A DNA stretch of 43,577 bases, taken from contig PUOJ01000007.1 in the NCBI GenBank assembly GCA_003552075.1, positions 1 through 43,577 of the forward strand, read 5' to 3'. The position numbers were made by a program, and so were the translations under genes. This stretch comes from Bacteroidales bacterium (GTDB taxonomy: Bacteria; Bacteroidota; Bacteroidia; Bacteroidales; UBA7960). The notes beneath the pieces are model-generated. The model was not told the DNA's origin. It saw only the letters and a program-made list of their open reading frames with translations, and did not search any database. Positions 1 to 8,481 of this stretch are shown here, piece by piece (within the stretch, counting starts at the first letter, position 1; each line of letters begins with the position of its first letter).

Positions 1-2750
1 CCGCCGCCATTGCCACGTACGTCGATGATGAGGGCTTCCTTCCGGAGCTGGGGGTAAAAGTGTTTCACAAACTCATTCAGGCCGCCGGGACCCATGTCAG
101 GCACATGGATGTATCCGACACGGCCATCGGTAGCCTCATTGACCTTTCGGATGTTTTCCTGTACCCAGTTGTAATAATACAAGTCGGCCTCATCAGCCAA
201 CGGGACCACAATTACATCGCGGGCATCGTCTTTGTCAGGCGAATCATTCACTGTAAGTTCAACCTGGGTGTCGGCCTTTCCGATCAACGATGCATATATA
301 TTGGCCATCTCATTGGTTGGCTGGCCGTTTACTGCAATGATGTAATCGCCTTCCTTCACATCAACTCCGATCTCCGTGAGCGGTGAGCGGCGGGAAGCAT
401 TCCAGTTTTCGCCCTCAAGGATCCTGTCAATGCGGTAGTATCCCGATCCATCCTGGCTGAGTTCTGCTCCGAGCAGTCCCATCGGAATGCGTTCTGCTTC
501 AGGCACATCGCCCCCACCCACATAGGCGTGACCCACATTCAGCTCACCAACCAATTCTCCGAGGATGTAAGTCAGGTCAAAGCGGTTGTTCACGTAATCA
601 ACCAATGGACGGTATTTTTCGTGCATGGCTTCCCAATCCACGCCGTGCATATTGGGTGCATAGAAAAAGTCGCGCATCTGACGCCAGGTCTCATCATAGA
701 TCTGCTCCCACTCTTTCCGCAGATTGACCCACACCTTCATGTTGGAGGTATCTACGGGATCTTCGACCTGGAAGGAAGCACGGGGCAGGTCAATCACCGC
801 ATACTGTCCGCGGTGTGCCACCATCATCTTTTGTTTGTCTGCACTGATCTGGTATCCGGAGATCTGGGCCAGGTTGGTTTCCTGCCTCGAATCCATATTA
901 AACATCATCAGGCCACTTCCTCCCCCATGGGAAGTTTTCATGTAATAGATATTATCTCCAACGGTTTGAATATTCCAATAAGTGGCCACGTCTATCGGCA
1001 GGGCAGCGATTCTGTGCTTGATCCCTGGCTTGTCAACATCGATGTGCTCTGCATCGTCATCGCCATTCTGTTGTTCATTATTATTATTCAGGCTAACTTC
1101 ATCATTTTGCGGTTCCAGGAAAGAAGACACGTCATCGCGCAAGGTGATGAAATACACACGGCTCATGTCCGTGTAAGCATGGTTCCACTCCGTACGGCTA
1201 TAAATCGGGTTGAAGTCACGATTGGAAGAGAAGAACAGGTACTTGCCTCGGTCACAGAACGACGGACTGCTGGATGCGTACCAGCCGCTTGTTACCGGGA
1301 AACAGACCTCCTCTTCCAGGTTGTAGATGTGGATCCTGGAATAGTGTTCCAATTCGGGTCGTGTCCATGTGATCCAGCGGCTGTCGGGAGCCCAGCTGTA
1401 CTGGGTGATCTCACCGGCTTCGGCCTGGTCGACAAGGGTCACTTCCTTGGTGTTGATGTCCACATATTGCAGCCGCAGCTTTTTGTCTGACCACATGATC
1501 TTCTCCGAGTCCGGCGACCAGCTCAGCGAATACTTGTAGGTATCAGCATCCGTGGTCAGCTGGATGGGCTGACCGCGGCCGTCCTGGGGTAAGATGTATA
1601 TCTCATCTTCACCGGTGGCGTCAGAAATGTAGGCAATGTATTTACCATCAGGAGACCAGGTCACATTGCGTTCGTGTATGCCAGATGTCTCTGTAAGGTT
1701 CCGGGTAATGCCGCTGGAGGCAGGAACGCTCCAGACATCTCCCCGTGCGCCAAATGCTACACGTTTACCATCAGGGGCCAGTGAAGCTGTGCGGATCATC
1801 TCTGAGGCATCTTTGCGCTGTTCGCGGCCCAGGGCCAGGTCCTCGGCAATACGCACGCTGATGCGCTCCGTGGTTTCACTCTCCAGGTCGAACACATGAA
1901 GATAGCCGCCATTTTCATATATGATGGCATCATCGCCGAGTGAAGGGAACTTGATGTCAAAGTCCTCGTAGTGCGTCAGCTTGCGGGTTTGTTCTGTTTC
2001 CATGTCATAGACAAAAAGGTTCATCCTGCCGTCGCGGTCAGAGGTAAAATATACCTGGTCATCTACCCACATAGGGAAAATATCCTGCGCACCCTCTTCC
2101 TGGGTGAGGTTTATGGTGGTTCTTTCATTCAGGTCGTGCAGCCAGACATCGTCGGCCATTCCACCCGAATAATATTTCCAGGTACGGAATTCGCGAAAAA
2201 CGCGGTTATACACGAAACGGTCACCCGTGTCATCGAAGCTGATCCAGCCCCCTTCCGGTACGGGTATTTGTTCAGGCAGCCCGCCGTCTTTGCTCACCGT
2301 GAAAAGCTCGCCCTTAAATGCATTGAATGACCGTTTGCGCGTTCGAAAAATGATGTGTTCATCATCACGCCATCCCATCACGATGTTGTTCGGGCCCATG
2401 CGATCGGACAGGTCATCGCGCCCCAGGGTGGCTGTATAGGTCAGGCGCTCCGGCACACCTCCTTCTGCCGGCATCAGATACACTTCCGTGTTGCCATCGT
2501 ACTGCCCGGTAAAAGCGATGTGTTCACCATCCGGACTGAAACGGGCAAACATCTTGTATCCGGGATGGTTGGTGAGCTTCCTGGCCACACCGCCGTCACG
2601 ATCCACGGTATAGAGGTCGCCTGCATAACTGAAAACCACCTGGTCGCCATGCAGTGCAGGGAAACGCATAAGCCGTGCCTCTTCTGCACTGGCGGAGCAG
2701 AAAGAGGCAGCCAGGATGAAAGAAAAAATAAGCAAGGATAGTTTTTTCAT
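1..2750 (-). CDS. Tricorn-type S41 protease with beta-propeller and PDZ domains (C-terminus cut by window edge)
   Basis: This minus-strand frame is open from the ATG at 2750 to the window edge (916 codons) and is missing from the ORF track because it has no stop here. It begins with a signal peptide (MKKLSLLIFSF...CSASA, residues 1-22). WD40/TolB-like propeller blades with repeated 'SPDG' and 'SWSPDS' motifs follow to about residue 650. Next are the helical C1 region with NVGHAYV (His741, matching the tricorn catalytic His), a PDZ domain near 757-840, and the start of the S41 core ending at DVRGNGG. The serine nucleophile of the family lies further on and is outside the window. Tricorn-family proteins degrade peptides; the signal peptide implies a periplasmic or surface site. 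It is divergent from the peroxiredoxin gene. The identification is firm; the substrate is unknown. Confidence 0.93.
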   Translation of the reverse strand, partial: MKKLSLLIFSFILAASFCSASAEEARLMRFPALHGDQVVFSYAGDLYTVDRDGGVARKLTNHPGYKMFARFSPDGEHIAFTGQYDGNTEVYLMPAEGGVPERLTYTATLGRDDLSDRMGPNNIVMGWRDDEHIIFRTRKRSFNAFKGELFTVSKDGGLPEQIPVPEGGWISFDDTGDRFVYNRVFREFRTWKYYSGGMADDVWLHDLNERTTINLTQEEGAQDIFPMWVDDQVYFTSDRDGRMNLFVYDMETEQTRKLTHYEDFDIKFPSLGDDAIIYENGGYLHVFDLESETTERISVRIAEDLALGREQRKDASEMIRTASLAPDGKRVAFGARGDVWSVPASSGITRNLTETSGIHERNVTWSPDGKYIAYISDATGEDEIYILPQDGRGQPIQLTTDADTYKYSLSWSPDSEKIMWSDKKLRLQYVDINTKEVTLVDQAEAGEITQYSWAPDSRWITWTRPELEHYSRIHIYNLEEEVCFPVTSGWYASSSPSFCDRGKYLFFSSNRDFNPIYSRTEWNHAYTDMSRVYFITLRDDVSSFLEPQNDEVSLNNNNEQQNGDDDAEHIDVDKPGIKHRIAALPIDVATYWNIQTVGDNIYYMKTSHGGGSGLMMFNMDSRQETNLAQISGYQISADKQKMMVAHRGQYAVIDLPRASFQVEDPVDTSNMKVWVNLRKEWEQIYDETWRQMRDFFYAPNMHGVDWEAMHEKYRPLVDYVNNRFDLTYILGELVGELNVGHAYVGGGDVPEAERIPMGLLGAELSQDGSGYYRIDRILEGENWNASRRSPLTEIGVDVKEGDYIIAVNGQPTNEMANIYASLIGKADTQVELTVNDSPDKDDARDVIVVPLADEADLYYYNWVQENIRKVNEATDGRVGYIHVPDMGPGGLNEFVKHFYPQLRKEALIIDVRGNGG

Positions 2751-2794
2751 GATCATTGGGATTATTTGGTTTATGTATTAAGTTTGCAGAAAAA

Positions 2795-2802
2795 CAAATA
2801 TA
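2795..2802 (-). promoter_or_regulatory. Candidate Bacteroidota -7 element for the tricorn gene
   Basis: The minus strand reads TATATTTG, a perfect TAnnTTTG match, about 45 bp upstream of the tricorn start. I see no convincing TTTG element 19-21 bp further upstream, so this is a partial promoter match. Confidence 0.35.
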
Positions 2803-2986
2803 CAGGATTATTGAAAAAAATCAGTAAAAATGTAAGCATGACCAGCAAAAAACAACAATGCCTGCTGTTTTAAAGACTAAGTGATGCATTTTATATTGAA
2901 CAATTAAGGTTAAAAATCGTTATTCTATAAACTTTTAATGCTTTTTCACGAATGAATTCACAACTTTATAAACCTATCTAAATTAA

Positions 2987-3682
2987 ATGAATATGGAAGA
3001 GAACAAAACGATGCAGGAAGTAACGAAGTTGCCTTTGATTGGCGATCCCGCGCCCAGTTTCCGGGCCAAAACCACGATGGGACCCTTAAATTTTCCTGAA
3101 GATTACAAAGGCAAGTGGGTAATCCTCTTCAGCCATCCGGCGGATTTTACCCCGGTATGCACCACTGAGTTCATGACTTTTGCCACCATGCAGGAAGATT
3201 TCCGCAAGCTGAACACGGAGCTGATCGGGCTTTCGATAGACAGCATTTACGCGCACATCGCCTGGCTACGCACCATCAAAGAGAAGATCGAGTTCAAGGG
3301 GATGAAGAACGTGGAAGTGAACTTCCCGGTGATCGAAGACCTGAAAATGGATGTATCCAAAAAGTTTGGTATTGTGCAACCCAATGCATCCACCACACAG
3401 GCGGTACGCGCAGTCTTCATCATGGACCCGGAAGCCAATGTCCGTGCCATCCTCTATTACCCGCTCAGCACGGGACGCAACATGGATGAGATCAAGCGGA
3501 TGATCATCGCCATGCAAAAGGCAGACAAGGAACAGATCGCCACACCGGCAAACTGGGAGCCTGGTGACGACGTGATCATACCGCCTCCAGGATCTTGCGG
3601 CACCGCCAAAGACCGCGTAGAATCAAAAGATGACGACAAGTATTGCCTCGACTGGTTCATGTGCTTCCGCAAGGAAAAATAG
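2987..3682 (+). CDS. Peroxiredoxin, AhpC/TSA family, Prx6/archaeal-type
   Basis: This 231-aa thiol peroxidase reduces hydrogen peroxide or alkyl hydroperoxides in the cytoplasm. The thioredoxin fold carries the active-site motif PADFTPVCTTE with the peroxidatic cysteine at Cys58. After the core, a C-terminal arm holds Cys204, Cys220 and Cys226 (KYCLDWFMC). This resembles the long-arm archaeal Prx6 group, where arm cysteines can act in resolution. There is no signal peptide. Starts at Met1, Met3 or Met9 are all possible, and no Shine-Dalgarno site decides between them. The gene stands alone, divergent from the tricorn gene and followed by a strong hairpin terminator. Family assignment is secure; a resolving role for the extra cysteines is inference. 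Confidence 0.95.
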   Translation: MNMEENKTMQEVTKLPLIGDPAPSFRAKTTMGPLNFPEDYKGKWVILFSHPADFTPVCTTEFMTFATMQEDFRKLNTELIGLSIDSIYAHIAWLRTIKEKIEFKGMKNVEVNFPVIEDLKMDVSKKFGIVQPNASTTQAVRAVFIMDPEANVRAILYYPLSTGRNMDEIKRMIIAMQKADKEQIATPANWEPGDDVIIPPPGSCGTAKDRVESKDDDKYCLDWFMCFRKEK

Positions 3683-3705
3683 TTTTTTCATAGCTGATTA
3701 TCAAG

Positions 3706-3738
3706 GGCCGTTTGCGCAACAGCAAACGGCCTTTTTTT
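3706..3738 (+). terminator. Rho-independent terminator of the peroxiredoxin gene
   Basis: A perfect 10-bp stem GGCCGTTTGC / GCAAACGGCC with a 6-nt loop is followed by seven T residues, 24 bp after the peroxiredoxin stop. Confidence 0.9.
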
Positions 3739-3808
3739 ACGAACAGCCTTGAACATTTCTTTTGGCTTGAATGTTTAAATGCTTTGATTTAGGAAATCAC
3801 AACAAACA

Positions 3809-3840
3809 TTTGTTTAATCCAAAAACAATTTTTATCTTTA
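3809..3840 (+). promoter_or_regulatory. Candidate promoter (TTTG-20 bp-TATCTTTA) for the OMP-Bor pair
   Basis: TTTG at 3809-3812 is separated by 20 bp from TATCTTTA at 3833-3840, one mismatch from the Bacteroidota TTTG...TAnnTTTG promoter. It lies in the AT-rich gap about 150 bp before the OMP start, implying a long 5' leader. Confidence 0.35.
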
Positions 3841-3991
3841 ACTTTCTTTTTTTTATCAAGTTTGTTCAGGTGTTCTTAAGCCTGACATGCGATATGTAAA
3901 GATGCTTTAATCCACCATTAGAATGGGTGGGGAGTTCCGAAAATCCTTAAGAGTAGGGTCAAAACAATTTACAAACAAAAAACAAAGCAAA

Positions 3992-4513
3992 ATGAAACAA
4001 GTAAAACGATTTGCAATGCATTTGGCATTGGTTTTCATGCTATCATTTGCAGGCTTACACCTGCAAGCGCAGGACTTCAGTGAGGGGCAAATAGCAATTA
4101 ACGCCGGAATCTCCTACGGCTTTGATGTGGAAGATCTTGGTATTAGAGCCGGAGCCACCTATTTCCTGAATGAAGACATGCGGGTTGGAGGTGATTTGAC
4201 CTACTGGCTTCTTGACTCGCCCAGTGGCGTTTCTTTTACTTATTTGGAGATCAATGGTAATTTCAACTACATTTTTTACAAAGAAGACGACCTGATGCTC
4301 TATGGTATTGGTGCACTTGGTATACACTATGCATCTGTTTCTTATGACAATGGCGCGTTTATGGACGATTATTCCGATACCGACCTTGCGCTTGGATTAG
4401 GTGTTGGGCTGGAATATAACCTGGGAGGTATCTCACTCTTCGCAGAGCCGAAGATTTTCCTGAGTGGCTTCGATCAAGCAAAATTCAATATTGGAGTACG
4501 TTACTATCTCTAA
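3992..4513 (+). CDS. Small outer-membrane beta-barrel protein
   Basis: The track opens at 3923, but the likely start is the ATG at 3992, where a signal peptide begins (MKQVKRF...LHLQAQ, cut near residue 26). This gives a 173-aa precursor. The mature part alternates polar and aromatic residues in strands about 9-12 residues long (for example ISYGFDVEDLGIRAGATYFL) and ends with the barrel-like strand FNIGVRYYL. This fits an eight-stranded OMP_b-brl-type porin-like protein. It stands 40 bp before the Bor-like lipoprotein with no terminator between them, so the two are probably co-transcribed. No substrate or function can be assigned. Confidence 0.8.
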   Translation: MKQVKRFAMHLALVFMLSFAGLHLQAQDFSEGQIAINAGISYGFDVEDLGIRAGATYFLNEDMRVGGDLTYWLLDSPSGVSFTYLEINGNFNYIFYKEDDLMLYGIGALGIHYASVSYDNGAFMDDYSDTDLALGLGVGLEYNLGGISLFAEPKIFLSGFDQAKFNIGVRYYL

Positions 4514-4553
4514 AACCCACTTTTCATTCACTAACCCTTAAACGATTTCCATT

Positions 4554-4847
4554 ATGAAAAAAAGACTGATCAATTCCCTGCTGATTGTAGGAGTGGCCAT
4601 CCTGATGACCTCCTGCTACACCTATACATTCAGTGTGGGTGAAGGTGCCCAGACGGGCGTGGAAGTAACGGCCAAGAACCATTACGTGATTTATGGCCTC
4701 GCGCCTGTCAGCATATCAGACCCGGTTGAAATGGCCAATGGTGCTGATGACTTCGATGTAAAAATCGAGCATACTTTTATCGACGGACTGCTGAATGCCA
4801 TTACTTTTGGCATCTACACGCCAACTACCACGACAGTCTGGCGATGA
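4554..4847 (+). CDS. Bor-family lipoprotein
   Basis: This 97-aa protein has a lipoprotein signal (MKKRLINSLL...LMTSC) with the lipobox cysteine at residue 21. The C-terminal stretch TFIDGLLNAITFGIYTP closely follows the signature of phage lambda Bor (TFVNGLLGFITLGIYTP), which identifies the Bor family (PF06291). Lambda Bor is an outer-membrane lipoprotein linked to serum survival of lysogens; related chromosomal copies occur in non-lysogenic bacteria and their role there is not established. No phage gene is nearby, so this looks like a resident gene. It follows the OMP gene and ends before a strong terminator. Confidence 0.85.
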   Translation: MKKRLINSLLIVGVAILMTSCYTYTFSVGEGAQTGVEVTAKNHYVIYGLAPVSISDPVEMANGADDFDVKIEHTFIDGLLNAITFGIYTPTTTTVWR

Positions 4848-4870
4848 CCCGCATGGGCAAAAGCAATCAA

Positions 4871-4905
4871 CAGGGAAACCGGCTTGGTTTCCCTGTTTGT
4901 TTTTT
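4871..4905 (+). terminator. Rho-independent terminator after the Bor-like gene
   Basis: A perfect 10-bp stem CAGGGAAACC / GGTTTCCCTG with a 5-nt loop is followed by the T-rich tract TTTGTTTTTT. Confidence 0.9.
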
Positions 4906-4922
4906 AACCAATTTTTTGAATA

Positions 4923-5132
4923 ATGAAGAAAGGATATCTGATCTCAGGGCTTATCATCGTGTTGCTTTCAGTTGGCAGAGGCATAAACTACCTGACAGAC
5001 TTCCGTGAATTGGATCCTGAGCACCAGCAGCTGTTTTATGAATACCACAGTGGCCACCTGATTGGCACGGGCATCATATTCCTGCTGGGACTGGTGTTGG
5101 TTTTTGCGGGATTCAGAAAAAAGCGGCGTTAG
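4923..5132 (+). CDS. Small two-helix membrane protein of unknown function
   Basis: This 69-aa protein has two predicted membrane helices (about residues 5-19 and 45-63), a short charged loop between them (TDFRELDPEHQQLFYEYHSG) and a basic tail (FRKKRR). The arrangement puts the tail in the cytoplasm. It starts only 17 bp after a terminator, so expression would need read-through or a promoter overlapping that terminator. It converges on the histidine kinase with a 7-bp gap. I do not recognise the family. Confidence 0.6.
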   Translation: MKKGYLISGLIIVLLSVGRGINYLTDFRELDPEHQQLFYEYHSGHLIGTGIIFLLGLVLVFAGFRKKRR

Positions 5133-5139
5133 TGCGCAG

Positions 5140-6666
5140 CTACTTTTTCAGTATCATCCGGAAAGTGGTTCCGTTGTTTATGGCAGAATCCTTGACGAAA
5201 AGCTTGCCGCCATGATACTGCTCAATGATGCGCTTGCTCAGAGACAACCCCAGGCCCCACCCGCTCTTCTTGCTGGTAAATCCCGGATGAAACACCGCCT
5301 TGTGTTTGGATTGCGGAATACCGCGACCATCGTCCGAGATATCGACCAGCACCTGGTCATCATAGGCTTCCAGGGTAATGTATATATTACCGGACCCATG
5401 CATGGCATCGATCGCATTTTTGATGATGTTTTCCACAACCCATCCAAAAAGATTCGGGTTATGAGGGACCTCCACTGGCTTATCCGGGGATGCCACCTTG
5501 ATTGAAACCTTACGTGGTGTGCGCAAACGCATGTATTCCACCACATCGTCCACGGATGCCCTGACGTCCATCATGAGCAACTGGGGCGGGGAGCCAATCT
5601 TAGAAAAACGCTCGGTAATATCTTCAAGCCGTTTGACATCCTTTGAAATTTCTCTGATGGTGTCTTCATCCACTCCTTTCATCTTCAATAGCTCCATCCA
5701 GGCAATCAGAGAAGACAACGGAGTCCCCAGCTGATGTGCTGTTTCCTTTGACATGCCTACCCACACCTGGTTCTGTTCGGCATTGCGGGCCATGCTGAAC
5801 AGCATGTAGGCCACGAAAAGAAAAATGCCAATTGCCAAAAATTGTGCCAGCGGATAATACCTGAGCTGGGTAAGCAACAGGGAGCTTGTGTAATAGACAT
5901 AGGACGGGCCATAGTTGGGCAGGCTGACCTCCAGGTAACGATCTTTTCCGGCCATGGAGCGAATCAGGTCCTGCACCTCCTGTTCATCATCAAAATCCAC
6001 GCCCTGGATGTTTCCATGGGCGATCAGTTCAGAGCCGGTTCGATCGACTACAATCACAGGCACATTGGCGGAATTCACCACCAGATCCGAAATAAAGGTG
6101 TCGATCAGGTCATCCAGCACGATGCGCAACTCGGTAAACACATTGGAGTCTTCATAATACACATAACGGTGTTCCCCATTAATCGGAAAACTCAGGGGTG
6201 GATATGTGGAGAAAAAGTCGGCCAGTTTGCCCGTGAACGTATCATATTCCGAAAACTGACCATCCAGGTTGGCTACGCTGATCACTGCGCCTTCTTCATC
6301 GGTAAGCACCAGGGGGATGGTGGTGTTGCTTTGCAGGATATTGATATAAAAAGTCAGGGCATCACGGTCATCTTCATGCTCCAGTCTTTCATACACATCT
6401 ACGAGCAGATCCACGCGTTTCTCTTCCTCGCCGCGGATCTCAGAAAACAATCTTTCACTGTCGCGCAAAAGGGTTTCCCGCTTCCGAATGGCATCTGCCC
6501 AAAGTTCTACCCGCTGTCGCTCATCGCTGGCTATTTTGCGCACCATGATGTCGGTATAATAGAGCGAAGCCAGCACGATGAGTGCGGCAAAAACCAATAA
6601 ATAAAGCTTCCAACGCTGCTTTTGCGAATAGATCTGAAATCCGGTAATTTTTTTTAATAGTTCCAA
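5140..6666 (-). CDS. Sensor histidine kinase with extracytoplasmic sensor domain
   Basis: This 508-aa protein has TM1 (about 21-40), a ~230-residue periplasmic sensor region, TM2 (about 273-291) and a cytoplasmic kinase core without a clear HAMP domain. The H-box is SKETAHQLGTPLSSL with phospho-accepting His311. The ATPase domain shows the N box NIIKNAIDAM, the G1 box DDGRGIP and the G2 box GWGLGLSLSKRI. It autophosphorylates on His and would pass phosphate to a response regulator, but none is encoded next to it, so it is an orphan here. The start is TTG: no ATG precedes TM1, and GGAGG lies 6 nt upstream. The ligand is unknown. Confidence 0.92.
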   Translation of the reverse strand: MELLKKITGFQIYSQKQRWKLYLLVFAALIVLASLYYTDIMVRKIASDERQRVELWADAIRKRETLLRDSERLFSEIRGEEEKRVDLLVDVYERLEHEDDRDALTFYINILQSNTTIPLVLTDEEGAVISVANLDGQFSEYDTFTGKLADFFSTYPPLSFPINGEHRYVYYEDSNVFTELRIVLDDLIDTFISDLVVNSANVPVIVVDRTGSELIAHGNIQGVDFDDEQEVQDLIRSMAGKDRYLEVSLPNYGPSYVYYTSSLLLTQLRYYPLAQFLAIGIFLFVAYMLFSMARNAEQNQVWVGMSKETAHQLGTPLSSLIAWMELLKMKGVDEDTIREISKDVKRLEDITERFSKIGSPPQLLMMDVRASVDDVVEYMRLRTPRKVSIKVASPDKPVEVPHNPNLFGWVVENIIKNAIDAMHGSGNIYITLEAYDDQVLVDISDDGRGIPQSKHKAVFHPGFTSKKSGWGLGLSLSKRIIEQYHGGKLFVKDSAINNGTTFRMILKK

Positions 6667-6672
6667 TGTTAT

Positions 6673-6677
6673 CCTCC
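6673..6677 (-). promoter_or_regulatory. Shine-Dalgarno site deciding the kinase TTG start
   Basis: The minus strand reads GGAGG, then ATAACA, then TTG. Shine-Dalgarno sites are otherwise scarce in this window, and this one supports the non-ATG start at 6666. Confidence 0.6.
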
Positions 6678-6845
6678 GCTAATCCCTGTGCAATTTGCCA
6701 GGTTCAAAAATACGTTTTTTATATGATACGAAAGGGCCGCGGGTATCCAAAGCCTGACTGCCATCTAGTGTGCTTTTTGCATGTGTCTTCCGGCCTGTTT
6801 TTAATCATTAACGATAAAACAGGGGATTGGTGTATTGATAATCAT

Positions 6846-6853
6846 TATTTTTG
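6846..6853 (+). promoter_or_regulatory. Candidate -7 element (TATTTTTG) for the GH3 gene
   Basis: A perfect TAnnTTTG match followed by TG, 34 bp before the chosen ATG at 6888. A transcript starting just downstream would exclude the longer ORF beginning at 6666. The -33 element is weak (TTG at 6827, spacing 16). Confidence 0.45.
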
Positions 6854-6887
6854 TGCGAAATTTCGCATTTGTAAAGCAATAGGGCTC

Positions 6888-8405
6888 ATGTCTTTTATTA
6901 GCAATGTCATCTCATGGTTCCTGAGAAAGCGAATCAACCAGATTGATCATTTCCGCTCACATCCCACAGAGGTTCAGCAGGACACGTTAAAAGCACTGTT
7001 GCATGCAGCGCGCAATACCGAGTGGGGGAAAAAATATAGTTATGGAGAGATCAGGGATTATGAAACATATCGCCAAAGGGTGCCTTTACAGGGTTATGAG
7101 GATGTAAAGCCTTACATCGACCGATTATTGAAGGGCGAACAACATATACTTTGGCCATCCCGTATTCAGTGGTTTGCAAAATCCTCCGGAACTACAGCAG
7201 ATCGCAGCAAGTTCATCCCAATCAGCCAGGAATCGCTCTCAGATTGTCATTACCGGGCGGGCAAGGATGTGCTCTCGCTGTATTGCCATAACCACCCGGG
7301 GTCTGAGATTTTTGACGGCAAGGGATTAATCATGGGAGGAAGCCACAGTGTGAGCGAGATCAACAATCAAGCCTATTACGGAGATCTTTCAGCGGTCTTG
7401 CTGCAAAATGCACCTCCCCTGGGATCATTCTTTCGCACACCCGGATTATCACTGGCCTTGCTCGACAACTGGGAGGAGAAACTGGATAAGGTGGCACATG
7501 CGACCTATCGCCAAAACGTGACCAATATCAGCGGTGTTCCCTCATGGAACCTGGTGCTGTTAAAACATATACTTGAAATTACCGGGAGAAATCACATCCT
7601 CGAAGTCTGGCCAAATCTGGAGCTTTTTATCCATGGTGGCGTAAGTTTTGCTCCGTATAAAAGCCAGTTTGAGAAGATCATTCCATCACCGGAGATGAAT
7701 TACATGGAGACCTACAATGCATCTGAAGGGTTTTTTGGCATTCAGGACATACCAGAATCCAATGAAATGCTGCTGATGCTGGATTATGGCATCTTTTATG
7801 AATTTATCCCCATGGATTCCTACGGGCAACCCAGCGAAATAGCCATTCCACTCAGTGAAGTGAAAAAGGACACCAACTACGCCATGGTGATCAGCACAAA
7901 TGCGGGCCTCTGGCGGTATATGATTGGTGACACCGTACGTTTTACTTCCACTGCCCCCTACCGCATCCGCATATCCGGCCGCACCAAAAACTATATCAAC
8001 GCTTTTGGTGAAGAAGTGATCATCGACAACGCCGAAGGTGCATTGGAAGCAGCTTGCCGTGCCACAGGTGCCATAATCAGTGAATACACGGCCGCACCGG
8101 TATACCTCGACGATGATGAATCAGCTGCACATCAATACATCATTGAATTTGAACAAGAGCCGGACAGCGCAGAGAAGTTTACCGGAATACTGGATGAGGA
8201 ACTTCGCAAATTGAACTCTGATTATGACGCCAAGCGCAGTGCCGACCTGATGCTTAAAAAACCACTCATCACCAAAGCACCGCCCAGGACTTTTTTCAAC
8301 TGGATGAAAAAACGAGGCAAAATAGGAGGACAGAATAAGGTTCCCAGGTTGTACAACAACCGGAAATATGCTGACAGCATTCTCGGCTTCATGAAAAACA
8401 GGTGA
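6888..8405 (+). CDS. GH3 auxin-responsive-promoter family protein (acyl-adenylate-forming enzyme)
   Basis: This 505-aa protein belongs to the bacterial GH3 group of the adenylating superfamily; plant members conjugate amino acids to acyl acids via an acyl-AMP. Visible motifs are the ATP loop SSGTTADRSKFIP, the ASEGFFGIQ motif, YMIGDTVRF, and GRTKNYINAFGEEV leading into the C-terminal cap. The track start at 6666 adds 74 residues of cysteine-rich, non-homologous-looking sequence that overlap the kinase promoter region. MSFISNVISWF at 6888 matches the usual N-terminus ('...KRINQIDHF') and follows a TATTTTTG box. The natural acyl and amine substrates of bacterial GH3 proteins are not known. It is followed 76 bp later by a deoxynucleoside kinase with its own promoter-like box. 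Confidence 0.88.
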   Translation: MSFISNVISWFLRKRINQIDHFRSHPTEVQQDTLKALLHAARNTEWGKKYSYGEIRDYETYRQRVPLQGYEDVKPYIDRLLKGEQHILWPSRIQWFAKSSGTTADRSKFIPISQESLSDCHYRAGKDVLSLYCHNHPGSEIFDGKGLIMGGSHSVSEINNQAYYGDLSAVLLQNAPPLGSFFRTPGLSLALLDNWEEKLDKVAHATYRQNVTNISGVPSWNLVLLKHILEITGRNHILEVWPNLELFIHGGVSFAPYKSQFEKIIPSPEMNYMETYNASEGFFGIQDIPESNEMLLMLDYGIFYEFIPMDSYGQPSEIAIPLSEVKKDTNYAMVISTNAGLWRYMIGDTVRFTSTAPYRIRISGRTKNYINAFGEEVIIDNAEGALEAACRATGAIISEYTAAPVYLDDDESAAHQYIIEFEQEPDSAEKFTGILDEELRKLNSDYDAKRSADLMLKKPLITKAPPRTFFNWMKKRGKIGGQNKVPRLYNNRKYADSILGFMKNR

Positions 8406-8442
8406 TCGATCAGGACATCTGGCAAAATCCCGAAAAAGAACG

Positions 8443-8450
8443 TATTTTTG
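8443..8450 (+). promoter_or_regulatory. Candidate -7 element (TATTTTTG) for the deoxynucleoside kinase gene
   Basis: A perfect TAnnTTTG match followed by TG, 31 bp before the kinase ATG. No clear TTTG element upstream. Confidence 0.4.
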
Positions 8451-8481
8451 TGTGAAGCACTAACCAACAACATCCAAAATC

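Noticed and set aside
528-1490. Long plus-strand ORF (320 aa) listed in the track
   Set aside because: It is antisense to the tricorn gene, whose translation shows clear propeller, PDZ and S41 motifs; the plus-strand product has no recognisable domain.
5842-6600. Plus-strand ORF of 252 aa opposite the histidine kinase
   Set aside because: Shadow ORF; the kinase frame carries all expected motifs.
6666-6887. N-terminal extension of the GH3 ORF (74 residues)
   Set aside because: Cys-rich, unlike family N-termini, and crosses a promoter-like TATTTTTG; the ATG at 6888 fits homologs better.
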